A stretch of DNA of 47,185 bases from Moritella dasanensis ArB 0140 (GCF_000276805.1 NZ_AKXQ01000033.1:1-47185), one strand, 5' to 3'. Shown: positions 16,422-25,663, numbered from the stretch's first letter. The notes: generated by a model not told the origin, from the letters alone. A program made the numbers and translations.

Positions 16422-16682
16422 TCAATCGCCCTCATCATCAAGGAGTAAATCACTGTCAATAATCTCACAGTAACTTTTCACTTCTTCTTCTGTGTGTTCA
16501 ATGTGTAGTGCATCAGCAAGTTCCCATGAACGTTCACAGCTTTGGGTTCGCTCGCACCACAAATAACCAGCCGCAGGTAAACAACCATTCGGATCACGAG
16601 CGCCACCGATAGGATCAACTGGAGTTGCACTGCATGCCGTGATACCTAAGCATAACAAAGGCGTGATAAATTTCGTTCGCAT
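16422..16682 (-). CDS. Small cysteine-rich lipoprotein
   Basis: 86 residues. The N terminus MRTKFITPLLCLGITAC is a lipoprotein signal with lipidated Cys17. The mature part holds Cys34, 43, 49 and 72 in GCLPAAGYLWCERTQSCERSWE plus an acidic tail. The C-x-x-x-AGY-x-WC pattern recurs in many small secreted proteins of unknown function. GGGAGC is spaced correctly for the ATG. The gene stands alone between the metal cluster and the PhoH gene. Confidence 0.75.
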   Translation of the reverse strand: MRTKFITPLLCLGITACSATPVDPIGGARDPNGCLPAAGYLWCERTQSCERSWELADALHIEHTEEEVKSYCEIIDSDLLLDDEGD

Positions 16683-16774
16683 ATAGTGCTCCCATGAATA
16701 ATGCCATTAGTACGGCGTATTAGTACCATCATAGTATAAATAATAAAAAATACAGATAATCAATTTGTTAGACA

Positions 16775-16808
16775 AAAAAGCACAGCATATTTAGACATAG
16801 GCTGTGCT
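16775..16808 (-). terminator. Intrinsic terminator of the PhoH-like gene
   Basis: AGCACAGC (16779-16786) pairs with GCTGTGCT (16801-16808). On the minus strand the stem is followed by TTTTTTG. It lies about 90 bases past the PhoH stop. Confidence 0.85.
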
Positions 16809-16895
16809 TGGTTTATTGACGATTTATGCGAAAATGTATTACAGCGTACTTTACTTCATAGTCGGCATAGTCGGCATAGTCAATTAGATCATGTA

Positions 16896-18290
16896 CTACA
16901 TGTTATGTTCCGCAAAAGACGCTAAACGACTACGTTGCACACCTTTTAAGAACACGTTAGCACTGCCATCAAAGTTTTTAAAACGCTCCACCACATAAGT
17001 GAGGCCCGAAGTTACTGCCGTTAAATAGCTACTATCAATTTGCGATAAATTACCTGAACAGACAATCTTAGTACCTTCACCACAACGGGTAATAATGGTT
17101 TTCAATTGTGCTGCGGTAAGATTCTGACACTCATCCAATAATACAAAGGCATTTTGGATTGAACGGCCCCGCATAAAGTTAACCGACTTAAACTGTAAAT
17201 TGGCTTTTTCTTTAATATATTCCACCGAGCCATCTTTGCACTCATCGTGTTTATGTAATACCTCCAAGGTATCGGTGATCGCCGCTAACCAAGGCAACAT
17301 TTTCTCTTCCTCGGTACCCGGTAAGAAACCAATACTCTCGGCTATTTCAGGGGTGTTACGCGTGACAATGATCTTATCAAACATCTTGCGTTCAATCACT
17401 TGTTCTAGCGCCGCCGCCATCGCTAAGATGGTTTTACCACTGCCCGCTGGTCCAGTTAAAATAACCAAATCGATGTGCGGGTTAAGTAACGCTTCCATCG
17501 CCATACCTTGGTAAATATTCTTCGGGTGAATACCCCAAGCTTTTTGCGACATCAGACGTTCACGGCCTAAATCAACAAAGCTGATCTCGCCCTTATCTTT
17601 ACCAACGACACGGGCTGCAAAATGATCGGTTTCATCAATCAAGTACTGGTTAATAAAAGTATCTTGCAGCTGTTCCGTTTCCACGGTATGAATGGTCTTT
17701 GACCCCATGGTTTCACTTTTCATGCTTTCACTGTGGCATTCGCTTATCTCTTGCCAGAAGTCGCCAGTAAATTTATGAAACCCCGTTGCCAAAAACTTAA
17801 TATCATCAATCAATTGATCAGAGCGATAATCTTCAACATACCTTAACCCGGCGCCTTTGGCTTTTAAGCGCATGTTGATGTCTTTGGTCACTAACACTAT
17901 TTCACGTTCTGATTGGCCTTGTAAAAACAATGCCGCGTTAATAATCCGATTATCAGGTTCGTTATCAGTAAAAAAAGCATCTTGCTTCATGACACTATGG
18001 TCAGCAAAAATTGAGATTTTACCCAGCTTATTTTTGCTTTCTATTTTTTGCAGTGGCACACCCTCACTAATTTCTTCGGGGGTCGCATTTGAAAAAATAT
18101 CTTCTAACGCTCGGATCGCCACGCGCGCATCACGGCTAACGTCTCTTCCTCGATCTTTGATATTATCGAGTTCCTCTAAAACAGTCATGGGGATCATGAC
18201 ATCATGTTCTTGAAAGGTGAAGATAGACAAGGGGGCGTGCAACAACACATTGGTATCGAGAATGAAAACTTTACTGTTGGTACTTTCCAT
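16896..18290 (-). CDS. PIN-domain PhoH family ATPase (PhoH2/YlaK type)
   Basis: 464 residues. Residues 1-150 form a PIN-type nuclease domain (VFILDTNVLLHAP, EELDNIKDRG, acidic DNRIINAALFLQ). From about residue 240 comes the PhoH P-loop ATPase, with Walker A GPAGSGKT near residue 280, Walker B NAFVLLDECQN and a sensor segment IVCSGNLSQID. Other bacterial PhoH2 proteins with this layout are RNA helicase-ribonucleases, sometimes paired with an antitoxin; none is visible here. TGAGG precedes the ATG. It diverges from the TPR gene and has its own terminator. Confidence 0.9.
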   Translation of the reverse strand: MESTNSKVFILDTNVLLHAPLSIFTFQEHDVMIPMTVLEELDNIKDRGRDVSRDARVAIRALEDIFSNATPEEISEGVPLQKIESKNKLGKISIFADHSVMKQDAFFTDNEPDNRIINAALFLQGQSEREIVLVTKDINMRLKAKGAGLRYVEDYRSDQLIDDIKFLATGFHKFTGDFWQEISECHSESMKSETMGSKTIHTVETEQLQDTFINQYLIDETDHFAARVVGKDKGEISFVDLGRERLMSQKAWGIHPKNIYQGMAMEALLNPHIDLVILTGPAGSGKTILAMAAALEQVIERKMFDKIIVTRNTPEIAESIGFLPGTEEEKMLPWLAAITDTLEVLHKHDECKDGSVEYIKEKANLQFKSVNFMRGRSIQNAFVLLDECQNLTAAQLKTIITRCGEGTKIVCSGNLSQIDSSYLTAVTSGLTYVVERFKNFDGSANVFLKGVQRSRLASFAEHNM

Positions 18291-18449
18291 AGAAACACCT
18301 CATTAAGTTCGACTAGCTCTTCAAGTTTAGTCGTTGAGTTCGTTGATTTCATTTTTAGCCATTTTTTTATAATTTCTGTGCTGCAATGCGATATACTTAC
18401 AAAATACATATCTCTGATGACCCTATCAGGCTTTTATTACGGAAATAAG

Positions 18450-18878
18450 ATGACAGCAACCAAGACAGCACTTGACCCTACGCTATTTAAAAAAATCGAA
18501 ATCATTTGTGAGAAAGGTGAAGAACAACTCGAAGCTGAAGAATATACAACGGCGATCGAGACCTTCATGCAAGCTTATGATCTTGTGCCTGAACCTAAGA
18601 TCCATTGGAATGTTTCAACGTGGATCCTAACTGCGTTAGGTGATGCTCATTTCATGCTAGGCGACTGGGCTTCATTAGAAGAAGCGACTGGTTTTGCGAT
18701 GTTATGCCCTGAAGGCGCAATAAACCCTTATTTACACCTACGTTTAGGCCAAGCACACTTTGAACTAGGCAATATGGAACCAGCTAAAGAACAATTAGCA
18801 AAAGCATTTGAAGCGGAAGGCGCAGAGATCTTCGGTGACGACGATGCTAAATACTTAGCATTCGCACAAACTGCATAG
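18450..18878 (+). CDS. Tetratricopeptide-repeat protein
   Basis: A 142-residue cytoplasmic protein without signal peptide. Helical TPR-like repeats are visible: GEEQLEAEEYTTAIETFMQAYDLVPEP, LGDAHFMLGDWASLEEATGFAMLCPEG, and LRLGQAHFELGNMEPAKEQLAKAFEAEG. The open frame extends back to 18204, but that part overlaps the opposite-strand phoH start and has no signal. The ATG at 18450 is preceded by GGAA and fits the conserved start MTATKTALDPTLFKKIE. It probably serves as a protein-interaction scaffold; no partner is evident. Confidence 0.82.
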   Translation: MTATKTALDPTLFKKIEIICEKGEEQLEAEEYTTAIETFMQAYDLVPEPKIHWNVSTWILTALGDAHFMLGDWASLEEATGFAMLCPEGAINPYLHLRLGQAHFELGNMEPAKEQLAKAFEAEGAEIFGDDDAKYLAFAQTA

Positions 18879-18925
18879 TTAATTATCCATAAATTGATGC
18901 ATTAATTTATTAATAGTTAACGAAT

Positions 18926-18955
18926 ACCACCCACATCAATACGCCTGTGGGTGGT
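18926..18955 (+). terminator. Stem-loop terminator after the TPR gene
   Basis: ACCACCCACA (18926-18935) pairs perfectly with TGTGGGTGGT (18946-18955) around a ten-base loop, 47 bases past the stop. The U-tract is short and interrupted. Confidence 0.6.
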
Positions 18956-19043
18956 CATTATCGATTTGATACGACAAGCACGACCTATCTCATCTCATCT
19001 AACCAAATCCTATCTAACCAAATATAGCCTCATAAAATAGAGT

Positions 19044-19934
19044 CTAATCTAAAATTAACGTTAGCCCCAACAACACCGGCGTTGCAACAGTCGCAATTAA
19101 GTTTGAGCGTAAAAACTTAGGTTGTTGCGCAATATTCTGACCAAATTTAATGCCGCCATAAAGTGCATAAAATGCTAACGGCATTGGTATTAATGAAATC
19201 AAACTCAACGCTGGTAAATAGCCAATAACCACATAGGTAATAATCAATACTGTCGCTAACGTCGCAAATACTGCATAGACATAATTACTAATTTTGATGC
19301 CATACGCCATTGGAAAGTCTTCCGTGTTCTGTTCAATAGCTGCTTTATTTATCTCGCCATAATTGTTCAACAGCCATAAATTATTCACTAAGAAAAATGG
19401 AATAAGCGCAATAACCCAAACCAGTTGAGTATATTGACCGACCAATACAAACTCAGTCGCTAAAGCGATTAATAATGCAAAACCAAAGCCTGGCGCAAGT
19501 AGTGAATAAATCGGGTGTTTCTTAATAACACTACTGTAGCTGAGCAATACCATGAGTCCGACAATGCCCACAGGCAAGATGCCTAATCCAAATTGCATCA
19601 CCAAAAATAAACCACACAACAAACTCGCGACCAAGGCAATAACACCAGCCAAGAATGCCGAGTTTACTTGATCACGTGCGCGTGGATGGCCATGATGTTT
19701 TTTACTATTGGCTTTAAACGCCCACGTCGTTTTTAAATCTGAATACTCATGGAATGTACAAATACTCACATGACCGATAAAAGCCGCAATACACGCCGCA
19801 ATTAAAACATAGCCATTCACATCACCATGATTGGCGATTACCGCGCTGAAACCTAAAAATACACACGCTAAAGTTAATAATAAATACGATACGTTTATCG
19901 ATCGCAACACAGTTTTAAATCTAAACGCTAACAT
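19044..19934 (-). CDS. UbiA-family prenyltransferase with atypical Asp motifs
   Basis: A 296-residue, strongly hydrophobic protein with about eight or nine spans, matching the UbiA/MenA superfamily in size and layout. In the first motif, canonical N-D-x-x-D is replaced by HEYSD (residues 62-66), which is followed by DLKTTWAFKANSKKHHGHPRARD. In the second, NNLWLLNNYGEINKAAIEQNTEDFP resembles the MenA NN-x-x-D-x-E region but with Glu. It probably prenylates an aromatic or other acceptor. The substitutions leave both substrate and activity open. It is monocistronic, convergent with the TPR gene. Confidence 0.75.
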   Translation of the reverse strand: MLAFRFKTVLRSINVSYLLLTLACVFLGFSAVIANHGDVNGYVLIAACIAAFIGHVSICTFHEYSDLKTTWAFKANSKKHHGHPRARDQVNSAFLAGVIALVASLLCGLFLVMQFGLGILPVGIVGLMVLLSYSSVIKKHPIYSLLAPGFGFALLIALATEFVLVGQYTQLVWVIALIPFFLVNNLWLLNNYGEINKAAIEQNTEDFPMAYGIKISNYVYAVFATLATVLIITYVVIGYLPALSLISLIPMPLAFYALYGGIKFGQNIAQQPKFLRSNLIATVATPVLLGLTLILD

Positions 19935-20093
19935 AGCGAGTCCGCCTTAAATAAATACTTATTTAGAGTTATGCTAGCGCGATTTAAACAAGCTAAATTT
20001 GATCTGAATCTAAAGATCTTCCGGATTTCAATTTCAGTTACGTTAAAACAATAAACTGTGACGTGAGATATTGATAAAATAAGGAGAATAAAA

Positions 20094-20183
20094 ATGAAGT
20101 TAAAACAAATAAAACATAATGTTAAGAAAATAAAGAGGGTGCGTAAGAGCAATGAATCTAGCTTAAGTTATTTGTTAACTTAA
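20094..20183 (+). CDS. Candidate 29-residue basic small protein
   Basis: A short open frame, MKLKQIKHNVKKIKRVRKSN then nine more residues, with a textbook AAGGAG (20081-20086) seven bases before its ATG. The N-terminal two thirds are very basic and the tail is hydrophobic (SLSYLLT). The last codons lie in a perfect 8-bp inverted repeat (20163-20170 with 20176-20183). It occupies a 323-base gap otherwise without a gene. No homologue is known to me, so it may be a leader peptide, a small protein or chance. Confidence 0.4.
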   Translation: MKLKQIKHNVKKIKRVRKSNESSLSYLLT

Positions 20184-20257
20184 CACCATATCTCTTGCCC
20201 TTATGCTTGTTCTTGCTCTTTATGGCATTTCACCGCTTTATAAGCTGAATATATCGC

Positions 20258-20608
20258 TTATACGATCTCTGCAGCTATGACTGAAATTTCAACGAGTAAC
20301 GCTTCACGCGCCATACTTGCTTGTACACATGCACGTGCTGGTGCATAACCTGCAGGTACCCAAGCGTCCCACACTGCATTCATGTCAGCAAAATCGGTCA
20401 TCTCTTTAATATAAATCGTTGCTGACAACATATGTTTTTTATCACTGCCCGCTTGCGTTAATAACTCAGTTACTTTGGCAAGCATGGTTTCAGTTTGTTC
20501 TTTAATACCATAAGTTGCATCTGCGCATACTTGGCCGCATAAGTAGATAGTGCCGTTGTGCTTCACAATACGGCTCATTCTTGGTTTAGTTTCCATACGT
20601 TCTATCAT
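20258..20608 (-). CDS. RidA-family protein (YoaB-like)
   Basis: 116 residues with the single-domain YjgF/RidA fold. Conserved text includes [59 protein letters not shown], and [12 protein letters not shown], which keeps the key arginine for binding carboxylated substrates. RidA relatives hydrolyse reactive enamine/imine intermediates; this subgroup's natural substrate is unknown. It is a single cytoplasmic gene, with GAAGAG upstream of the start. Confidence 0.87.
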   Translation of the reverse strand: MIERMETKPRMSRIVKHNGTIYLCGQVCADATYGIKEQTETMLAKVTELLTQAGSDKKHMLSATIYIKEMTDFADMNAVWDAWVPAGYAPARACVQASMAREALLVEISVIAAEIV

Positions 20609-20703
20609 GCTAAATTCTCTTCGTTAAATATCAAGATGAATACCCAGCCACTGGGCTAATTGGTTAGTTTACCTTGTCTAACAAAAAAAAATTAGCTAAA
20701 AAA

Positions 20704-21507
20704 TCAATAGTTATGCTCTAAGCTCCATTTTCGCAAAATTTTATTTTCCACTTTTGGTTCAATTTGCATAATCGCTTTATCTAGAATTTTACGTAACATA
20801 GCTTGATCTTTACGTACCCCAAAACGATAACGATTGACGTACTTGGTCCGTCCGGACACGGTTAAATTCTTTAAACCCAGCTTGGCAATTTTGTAACGCA
20901 GCACAAACAAAGATTCGATGGTTGCATCGACCTTGCCATCTGCCGTTTTTTGCAAGGCGTCATCCGTGTTATCAACACGGCTCACTATCACTCTTGGGTA
21001 ATTATTACGGAGGTATTCTTCGTAGACATAACCTTCAACGACGGCGACTGTTTTCCCTCGCAGCGATTTTAAATTACGGATACCATGCATATTTTTCAAT
21101 GTTGCTAATGCAGCCTCGGCTTCAACATAAGGCGTGGTAAAGAGTAGCCATTGTGAACGTCTTGGGGTTTGATTAAGAAATGACAGTACATCACAGCCAC
21201 CACTGCGGGTAACATCTAAGCTTTGTTGCCAAGTCTTGGTTTCTCGCACTTGAAATTTGACATCTAACATCGCCGAAAACACCGCAACATAATCAGCAGC
21301 AATACCAATGTAACCAAGCTTAGGGTCCCACGCTTCATAAGGCATCCAGTTAGGGTCGATGCAGAGTTTGATCGGCGCCCGACTAACAAGGTAGGTACGC
21401 TCTTCAGCTGTAAGGCGTATTTTATCAATCCCAGCATGGGCAGATAAACTAATACTGGCTAAACTTAATGAACATAATAGCGTGATCATACAGCGTGTGT
21501 TTCTCAT
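20704..21507 (-). CDS. Orphan periplasmic solute-binding protein (family 3, Venus-flytrap)
   Basis: 267 residues with a signal peptide ending at SAHA|G. The start of the fold, LTAEERTYLVSRAPIKLCIDPNWMPYEAWD..GYIGIAADYVAVFSAMLDVKF, is the pattern seen in sensor Venus-flytrap domains (BvgS/EvgS-like) as well as in amino-acid-binding proteins. The later segments LRGKTVAVVEGYVYEEYL and DALQKTADGKVDATIESLFVLRYKI complete the two lobes. There is no permease, ATPase or kinase next to it. It could serve a remote transporter or sense a ligand. Confidence 0.8.
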   Translation of the reverse strand: MRNTRCMITLLCSLSLASISLSAHAGIDKIRLTAEERTYLVSRAPIKLCIDPNWMPYEAWDPKLGYIGIAADYVAVFSAMLDVKFQVRETKTWQQSLDVTRSGGCDVLSFLNQTPRRSQWLLFTTPYVEAEAALATLKNMHGIRNLKSLRGKTVAVVEGYVYEEYLRNNYPRVIVSRVDNTDDALQKTADGKVDATIESLFVLRYKIAKLGLKNLTVSGRTKYVNRYRFGVRKDQAMLRKILDKAIMQIEPKVENKILRKWSLEHNY

Positions 21508-21712
21508 CGTATTGCTTCCCTCAGATTGCGTTTATCCAATATAAGTTAAGACTATAAATCCCGAGCTATCTAGTAAAAACCACAATTATTCATCTGTCAT
21601 ACGACTAAACATCTTAATCAAGCCGCCTAGCGGGGAAATCAGACTAAAAATAAATGTCTTTAAGTGAGTGATAGAATTATAATTAAAACATAATTTCACT
21701 CGATAGCATGCC

Positions 21713-22102
21713 ATGAAATATTTATTACTACTGACCATACTCTTAAGTGGGTGCAGTACATACCCGCTACAAACAAACTTAGATAAAGACAATTTCACCG
21801 ACTATTTTGCTGTTTCGGATGTAGAGTATTACACCACCAGCGCACTGCAGCATGACCAAGTTGAACAATTAGGTTTAGTCGAAGGCGAAAGCTGTCAAAC
21901 AGCTGATAACCTACCACCAGCAGAAGAGCAACAAGCGAAAATAGCCGCGAAACGCAAAGCCGCAGCACTCAATGCCAATGGGATTATTATTCGTTCATGT
22001 ATTGCCCCACCGGCTTCAAAAGCCTGCCTGAGCAGTTATGTGTGTTATGGCGATGCGATCAAAGTAACCCCTTTAACTCGCAGTAATGACGATAGCCAAT
22101 AA
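21713..22102 (+). CDS. rcsF: Rcs stress-sensing outer-membrane lipoprotein RcsF
   Basis: A 129-residue lipoprotein with signal MKYLLLLTILLSGC (lipidated Cys14). The conserved domain has LGLVEGESCQ, KAAALNANGIIIRSC and ACLSSYVCYGDAIKV. Cys61, 96, 105 and 111 have the same spacing (35, 9, 6) as E. coli RcsF Cys74, 109, 118 and 124, which form its two disulfides. RcsF relays envelope damage to IgaA and the Rcs phosphorelay. The position next to trmO and near proS also matches E. coli. Its TAA overlaps the trmO ATG (TAATG, 22100-22104). Confidence 0.9.
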   Translation: MKYLLLLTILLSGCSTYPLQTNLDKDNFTDYFAVSDVEYYTTSALQHDQVEQLGLVEGESCQTADNLPPAEEQQAKIAAKRKAAALNANGIIIRSCIAPPASKACLSSYVCYGDAIKVTPLTRSNDDSQ

Positions 22103-22851
22103 TGAAAATAGAACTAGATACAGTCGGGATAATCCATACCCCGTATAAGGAAAAATTTGCTGTACCGCGTCAACCGGGTTTAGTGTCTGCAGCTAAAGCA
22201 CAACTGATCTTAAGCCCGCCGTATGATGAAGCCGATGCATTACGTGGCATTGAACAGTTTAGCCATGTATGGTTGATTTTTGCGTTTCATGAAACCATGG
22301 ACAAAGGCTGGAACCCGACCGTTCGCCCGCCACGTTTAGGCGGCAATGAACGCTTGGGTGTCTTTGCTACCCGTTCGACATTTCGCCCGAATCCATTGGG
22401 GTTATCGGTCGCGAAACTCGATGGCATCACCATTAAGAACAATCAGTGTATTTTGAATTTATCCGGCATTGATTTGGTCGATGGCACGCCAATTTTAGAT
22501 ATCAAACCCTATGTACCTTATGCTGATAGTTTGCCAAATGCTGAGGCTGGTTACGCCACAGATGCCCCTGTTGCTGATATGCAGGTCTTATTTACCGATG
22601 AAGCCGTAAACCAAATTACCGCACAGCATAGAAAGCATCCCGAATTACGCGATTTAATTGCGCAAGTATTAGCCCAAGATCCACGCCCTGCTTATAAAAA
22701 GAACAAAACGACACGCCAAGAATATGGGGTCAAATTATACGACTTTAACGTCCGCTGGATCGTCGAAAGTGATATAACGACAGTCGTGTCGATTATTAAA
22801 GTTGAGGATCTAGCAGCGCTCGCATCCGCCGAAGAGCAGAAGACGGATTAG
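22102..22851 (+). CDS. trmO: tRNA m6t6A37 methyltransferase TrmO (TsaA/YaeB family)
   Basis: 249 residues, cytoplasmic. It transfers a methyl group from SAM to t6A37 of tRNA-Thr, giving m6t6A. Family signatures are clear: VGIIHTPYKEKFAVPRQPGL, QFSHVWLIFAFHE, GVFATRSTFRPNPLGLSVAKLDGI and LDIKPYVPYADSLP. The C-terminal domain contains DPRPAYKKNKTTRQEYGVKLYDFNVRW. It is translationally coupled to rcsF and ends at a strong bidirectional terminator. Confidence 0.94.
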   Translation: MKIELDTVGIIHTPYKEKFAVPRQPGLVSAAKAQLILSPPYDEADALRGIEQFSHVWLIFAFHETMDKGWNPTVRPPRLGGNERLGVFATRSTFRPNPLGLSVAKLDGITIKNNQCILNLSGIDLVDGTPILDIKPYVPYADSLPNAEAGYATDAPVADMQVLFTDEAVNQITAQHRKHPELRDLIAQVLAQDPRPAYKKNKTTRQEYGVKLYDFNVRWIVESDITTVVSIIKVEDLAALASAEEQKTD

Positions 22852-22887
22852 TTAAACTGTTATTAAAATATTCAACATTGAAATACT

Positions 22888-22930
22888 AAAAAGGCCGATT
22901 AACTGTGTATATCAGTCAATCGGCCTTTTT
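22888..22930. terminator. Bidirectional intrinsic terminator between trmO and the SLT-like lipoprotein gene
   Basis: AAAAAGGCCGATT (22888-22900) pairs with AATCGGCCTTTTT (22918-22930). An inner ACTG/CAGT extension continues the stem past one mismatch. Both strands have a U-tract, so it serves both converging genes. Confidence 0.9.
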
Positions 22931-22963
22931 ATTTCAATGCGAGTATGATGAAAATATGTGTGT

Positions 22964-23578
22964 TTATAAGAAGAATAAACGCCATAACCAATTAGAATCT
23001 AAATCATCTTTACAACCACGATATTGACCAGCATAACGTAACGAGCGTTGATCTACTTTTTTGGCTACTTTCTTCAACCAAGGTTTCTTGTTATAGCTTT
23101 TATTCTTATAACCACCCCAGCCTTCGTGATAATTCAGGTATTGCTGTTCAGCACTCCACTTAGATACACCATTGATTTTTTGGGTTTTATTCATAAACCA
23201 GCCCATAAAATCCATCGCATCATGGAAGTCAGCACGGCTTGACCAACTATTCCCTGTTTCCTTCACGTAATCATCCCAAGTCATGGTTTTTGCTTGTGCG
23301 TAACCATAAGCAGAGCTGGCGCGGCCAGTGGGAATGATCCACCAATACTGCATCGGCGGCTGGGCATTATGCTTAAAGGAGCTTTCCTGATACATCATTG
23401 CCATTGGCACATGCACAGGCACTCCCCATTTTTCATTACTGTCCATGGCAGCTTCATACCAATCGTATTTTTCAATAAAGATATCGCAAATATTTTCCGG
23501 ATTAGTCGGTTGTGAAGCACAGCCAAATAATCCACTGCTGATAACTATAAGTGCAGATAATCTCAGTATTTTATTCAT
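22964..23578 (-). CDS. Lipoprotein with SLT-type lytic transglycosylase domain
   Basis: 204 residues, start at 23578 giving a lipoprotein signal with Cys20 (VISSGLFGC). The catalytic-type motif MMYQESSF (Glu65) is followed by SAYGYAQAKTMTWDDY, as in family 1 SLT lysozyme-like enzymes that cut peptidoglycan to 1,6-anhydro products. The QYLNYHEGWGGY segment is also family-like. The frame extends back to 23644 but without a better signal peptide. The natural role (wall turnover or a secretion system) is not shown by its neighbours. Confidence 0.85.
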   Translation of the reverse strand: MNKILRLSALIVISSGLFGCASQPTNPENICDIFIEKYDWYEAAMDSNEKWGVPVHVPMAMMYQESSFKHNAQPPMQYWWIIPTGRASSAYGYAQAKTMTWDDYVKETGNSWSSRADFHDAMDFMGWFMNKTQKINGVSKWSAEQQYLNYHEGWGGYKNKSYNKKPWLKKVAKKVDQRSLRYAGQYRGCKDDLDSNWLWRLFFL

Positions 23579-23682
23579 TTTTAATAGCACAAATCCAATT
23601 TTGATAGCCAGTATAGGGGCTCTTAGAAACGAATAAAAGGACACCTGTCAAAAATAAATAAAACGAATCATTAACTTTTGCT

Positions 23683-23710
23683 GTTTACTCTGGCTGCGCC
23701 CTGTTAAAAT
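23683..23710 (+). promoter_or_regulatory. Sigma-70 promoter of proS
   Basis: GTTTAC (23683-23688), a 16-base spacer and TAAAAT (23705-23710), followed by a GC-rich CGCGCTC discriminator typical of growth-rate-regulated translation genes. It lies about 40 bases before the proS start. Confidence 0.5.
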
Positions 23711-23751
23711 CGCGCTCTTAAATCGATTTTATTAGTAAATAAAGGAACGTT

Positions 23752-25473
23752 ATGCGCACCAGCAACTACTTGCTTTCAACTTTGAAAGAAACTCCAAATG
23801 ACGCAGAAGTCATTAGCCACCAGCTAATGCTTCGTGCAGGTATGGTTCGTCGTCTTGCATCAGGTCTATACACTTGGTTACCGACAGGCTTACGAGTTTT
23901 ACGTAAAGTAGAAAACATCGTACGTGAAGAGATGGATAAAGCAGGTGCTGTTGAAACTCTAATGCCTATGGTTCAGCCCGCTGATTTATGGCAAGAAACT
24001 GGCCGTATCGAAAAATTCGGTCCAGAGTTGTTACGTATTAACGATCGCCACAACCGTCCTTTTGTTTTAGGTCCAACGCACGAAGAAGTGATCACTGATA
24101 TCGCGCGTAAAGAAATCAACAGCTACAAACAACTGCCGTTGACGCTTTACCAGATCCAAACTAAATTCCGTGATGAAGTTCGTCCTCGTTTCGGTGTAAT
24201 GCGTTCACGTGAATTCCTAATGAAAGATGCTTACTCTTTCCATTTATCAGATGAATGTCTAAACGAAACGTACAACAAAATGCACACAGCATATTGCAAC
24301 ATCTTCGAACGCATTGGCCTAGAATACCGTCCGGTACTGGCTGATACTGGTTCAATTGGTGGTGCTGTATCTCACGAATTCCACGTACTTGCAGAAAGCG
24401 GCGAAGACGATATCGTATTCTCTGACGGCAGCGATTACGCAGCAAACATTGAAAAAGCAGAAGCATTAGCACCTGCTGGCGACCGTCCTGCAGCAACTCA
24501 AGCATTAACTGTTGTTGCTACACCAGATGCACACAGCATCGAAGACGTTTGCAAATTCTTAGAAGTTGACGCAACGCAAACAGTGAAAACACTGCTTGTT
24601 GCTGCTGAAGCTGAAGAAGGCCAAGCACAAGGCGTTATCGCACTTGTACTACGTGGCGATCACGAACTAAACGAAGTTAAAGCAGAAAAAATTGCTGGCG
24701 TTGCTTCTCCGTTAACATTTGCTAACGAAGAACAAATCCAAGCGGCTGCAAACTGCGATGCTGGCTCTATCGGTCCTCAAGGTCTGAACTGCCCTGTTGT
24801 TGTTGATCGCTCAGCTGCACACCTAGCAGACTTTGTTTGTGGTGCTAACATTAATGGTCAGCACATCACTGGCGCTAACTGGGATCGCGACATTAGCGAT
24901 TACACAGTTGCAGATCTACGTAACGTTGTTGAAGGTGAAGCGAGCCCATGTGGTAACGGTACACTTTCTATTAAACGTGGCATCGAAGTTGGTCATATCT
25001 TCCAACTTGGTACGCAATACGCAGAATCAATGGGCGCTGGCGTACTGAACATGCAAGGTAAACAGCAAACGATGACAATGGGTTGTTATGGTGTTGGTGT
25101 TTCTCGTATCGTTGCAGCAGCAATCGAACAGAACCATGATGAAAACGGTATTATCTGGAACGAGTCAATCGCACCATACAAAGTATCTATCATTCCAATG
25201 AACATGCATAAATCAGCAGAAGTAAAAGAAGCAGCAGAGAAAATCTACGCTGACCTTCAAGCTGCTGGCATCGAAGTATTGTTCGATGATCGTAAAGAGC
25301 GTCCAGGTGTGATGTTTGCAGATTCTGAACTTATCGGTATCCCACACAACATCATCATTGGTGATCGTAGTCTGAAGAATGGTCTAGTTGACCACAAACT
25401 ACGTACTACTGGTGATAAGACTGAGATCGCACTGACAGACATCGTTGAGCACGTTAAAAGCCTTTTAGCATAA
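23752..25473 (+). CDS. proS: Prolyl-tRNA synthetase (bacterial type)
   Basis: 573 residues, cytoplasmic class II synthetase charging tRNA-Pro. Motif 1 region [24 protein letters not shown], motif 2 [30 protein letters not shown] and motif 3 [13 protein letters not shown] are intact. An editing (INS, YbaK-like) domain of about 180 residues sits between motifs 2 and 3 (LKVLLVA-like text, [17 protein letters not shown]). The anticodon-binding domain closes the protein. AAGGAACG precedes the ATG. Codon choice is visibly more biased than in neighbouring genes, as expected for high expression. Confidence 0.98.
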   Translation: MRTSNYLLSTLKETPNDAEVISHQLMLRAGMVRRLASGLYTWLPTGLRVLRKVENIVREEMDKAGAVETLMPMVQPADLWQETGRIEKFGPELLRINDRHNRPFVLGPTHEEVITDIARKEINSYKQLPLTLYQIQTKFRDEVRPRFGVMRSREFLMKDAYSFHLSDECLNETYNKMHTAYCNIFERIGLEYRPVLADTGSIGGAVSHEFHVLAESGEDDIVFSDGSDYAANIEKAEALAPAGDRPAATQALTVVATPDAHSIEDVCKFLEVDATQTVKTLLVAAEAEEGQAQGVIALVLRGDHELNEVKAEKIAGVASPLTFANEEQIQAAANCDAGSIGPQGLNCPVVVDRSAAHLADFVCGANINGQHITGANWDRDISDYTVADLRNVVEGEASPCGNGTLSIKRGIEVGHIFQLGTQYAESMGAGVLNMQGKQQTMTMGCYGVGVSRIVAAAIEQNHDENGIIWNESIAPYKVSIIPMNMHKSAEVKEAAEKIYADLQAAGIEVLFDDRKERPGVMFADSELIGIPHNIIIGDRSLKNGLVDHKLRTTGDKTEIALTDIVEHVKSLLA

Positions 25474-25541
25474 GCTAATACGCAGTTAACTTACTTCGGT
25501 TAAGTGACTTTAGCTAAATAAATTTAGTTAAATAAACAATT

Positions 25542-25567
25542 AAAGCCAAGCATCTGCTTGGCTTTTT
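25542..25567 (+). terminator. Intrinsic terminator of proS
   Basis: AAAGCCAAGC (25542-25551) pairs with GCTTGGCTTT (25556-25565), four-base loop, then a U-tract. Confidence 0.92.
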
Positions 25568-25663
25568 CGTCTCTGCATTTCGGCATATAGAAGCGCACGA
25601 TACAAAGCTAAATATACAAAGCTAACTAACAGCATCGAAACTCTAATCGTCAAGATTTTATCA

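Noticed and set aside
16860-16881. Tandem copies of TCGGCATAG as a repeat array or CRISPR-like unit
   Set aside because: There are only two copies with no spacers, downstream of a gene. I saw no CRISPR-like arrangement anywhere in the window.
18204-18449. Longer N terminus for the TPR protein
   Set aside because: The extension overlaps the start of the divergent PhoH gene, reads as low-complexity Ser/Phe text and has a worse ribosome-binding site than the ATG at 18450.
20640-20703. Terminator for the orphan binding-protein gene
   Set aside because: Short complementary segments exist (for example CCCAG-CCA-CTGGG), but none is followed by a U-tract in the right direction.
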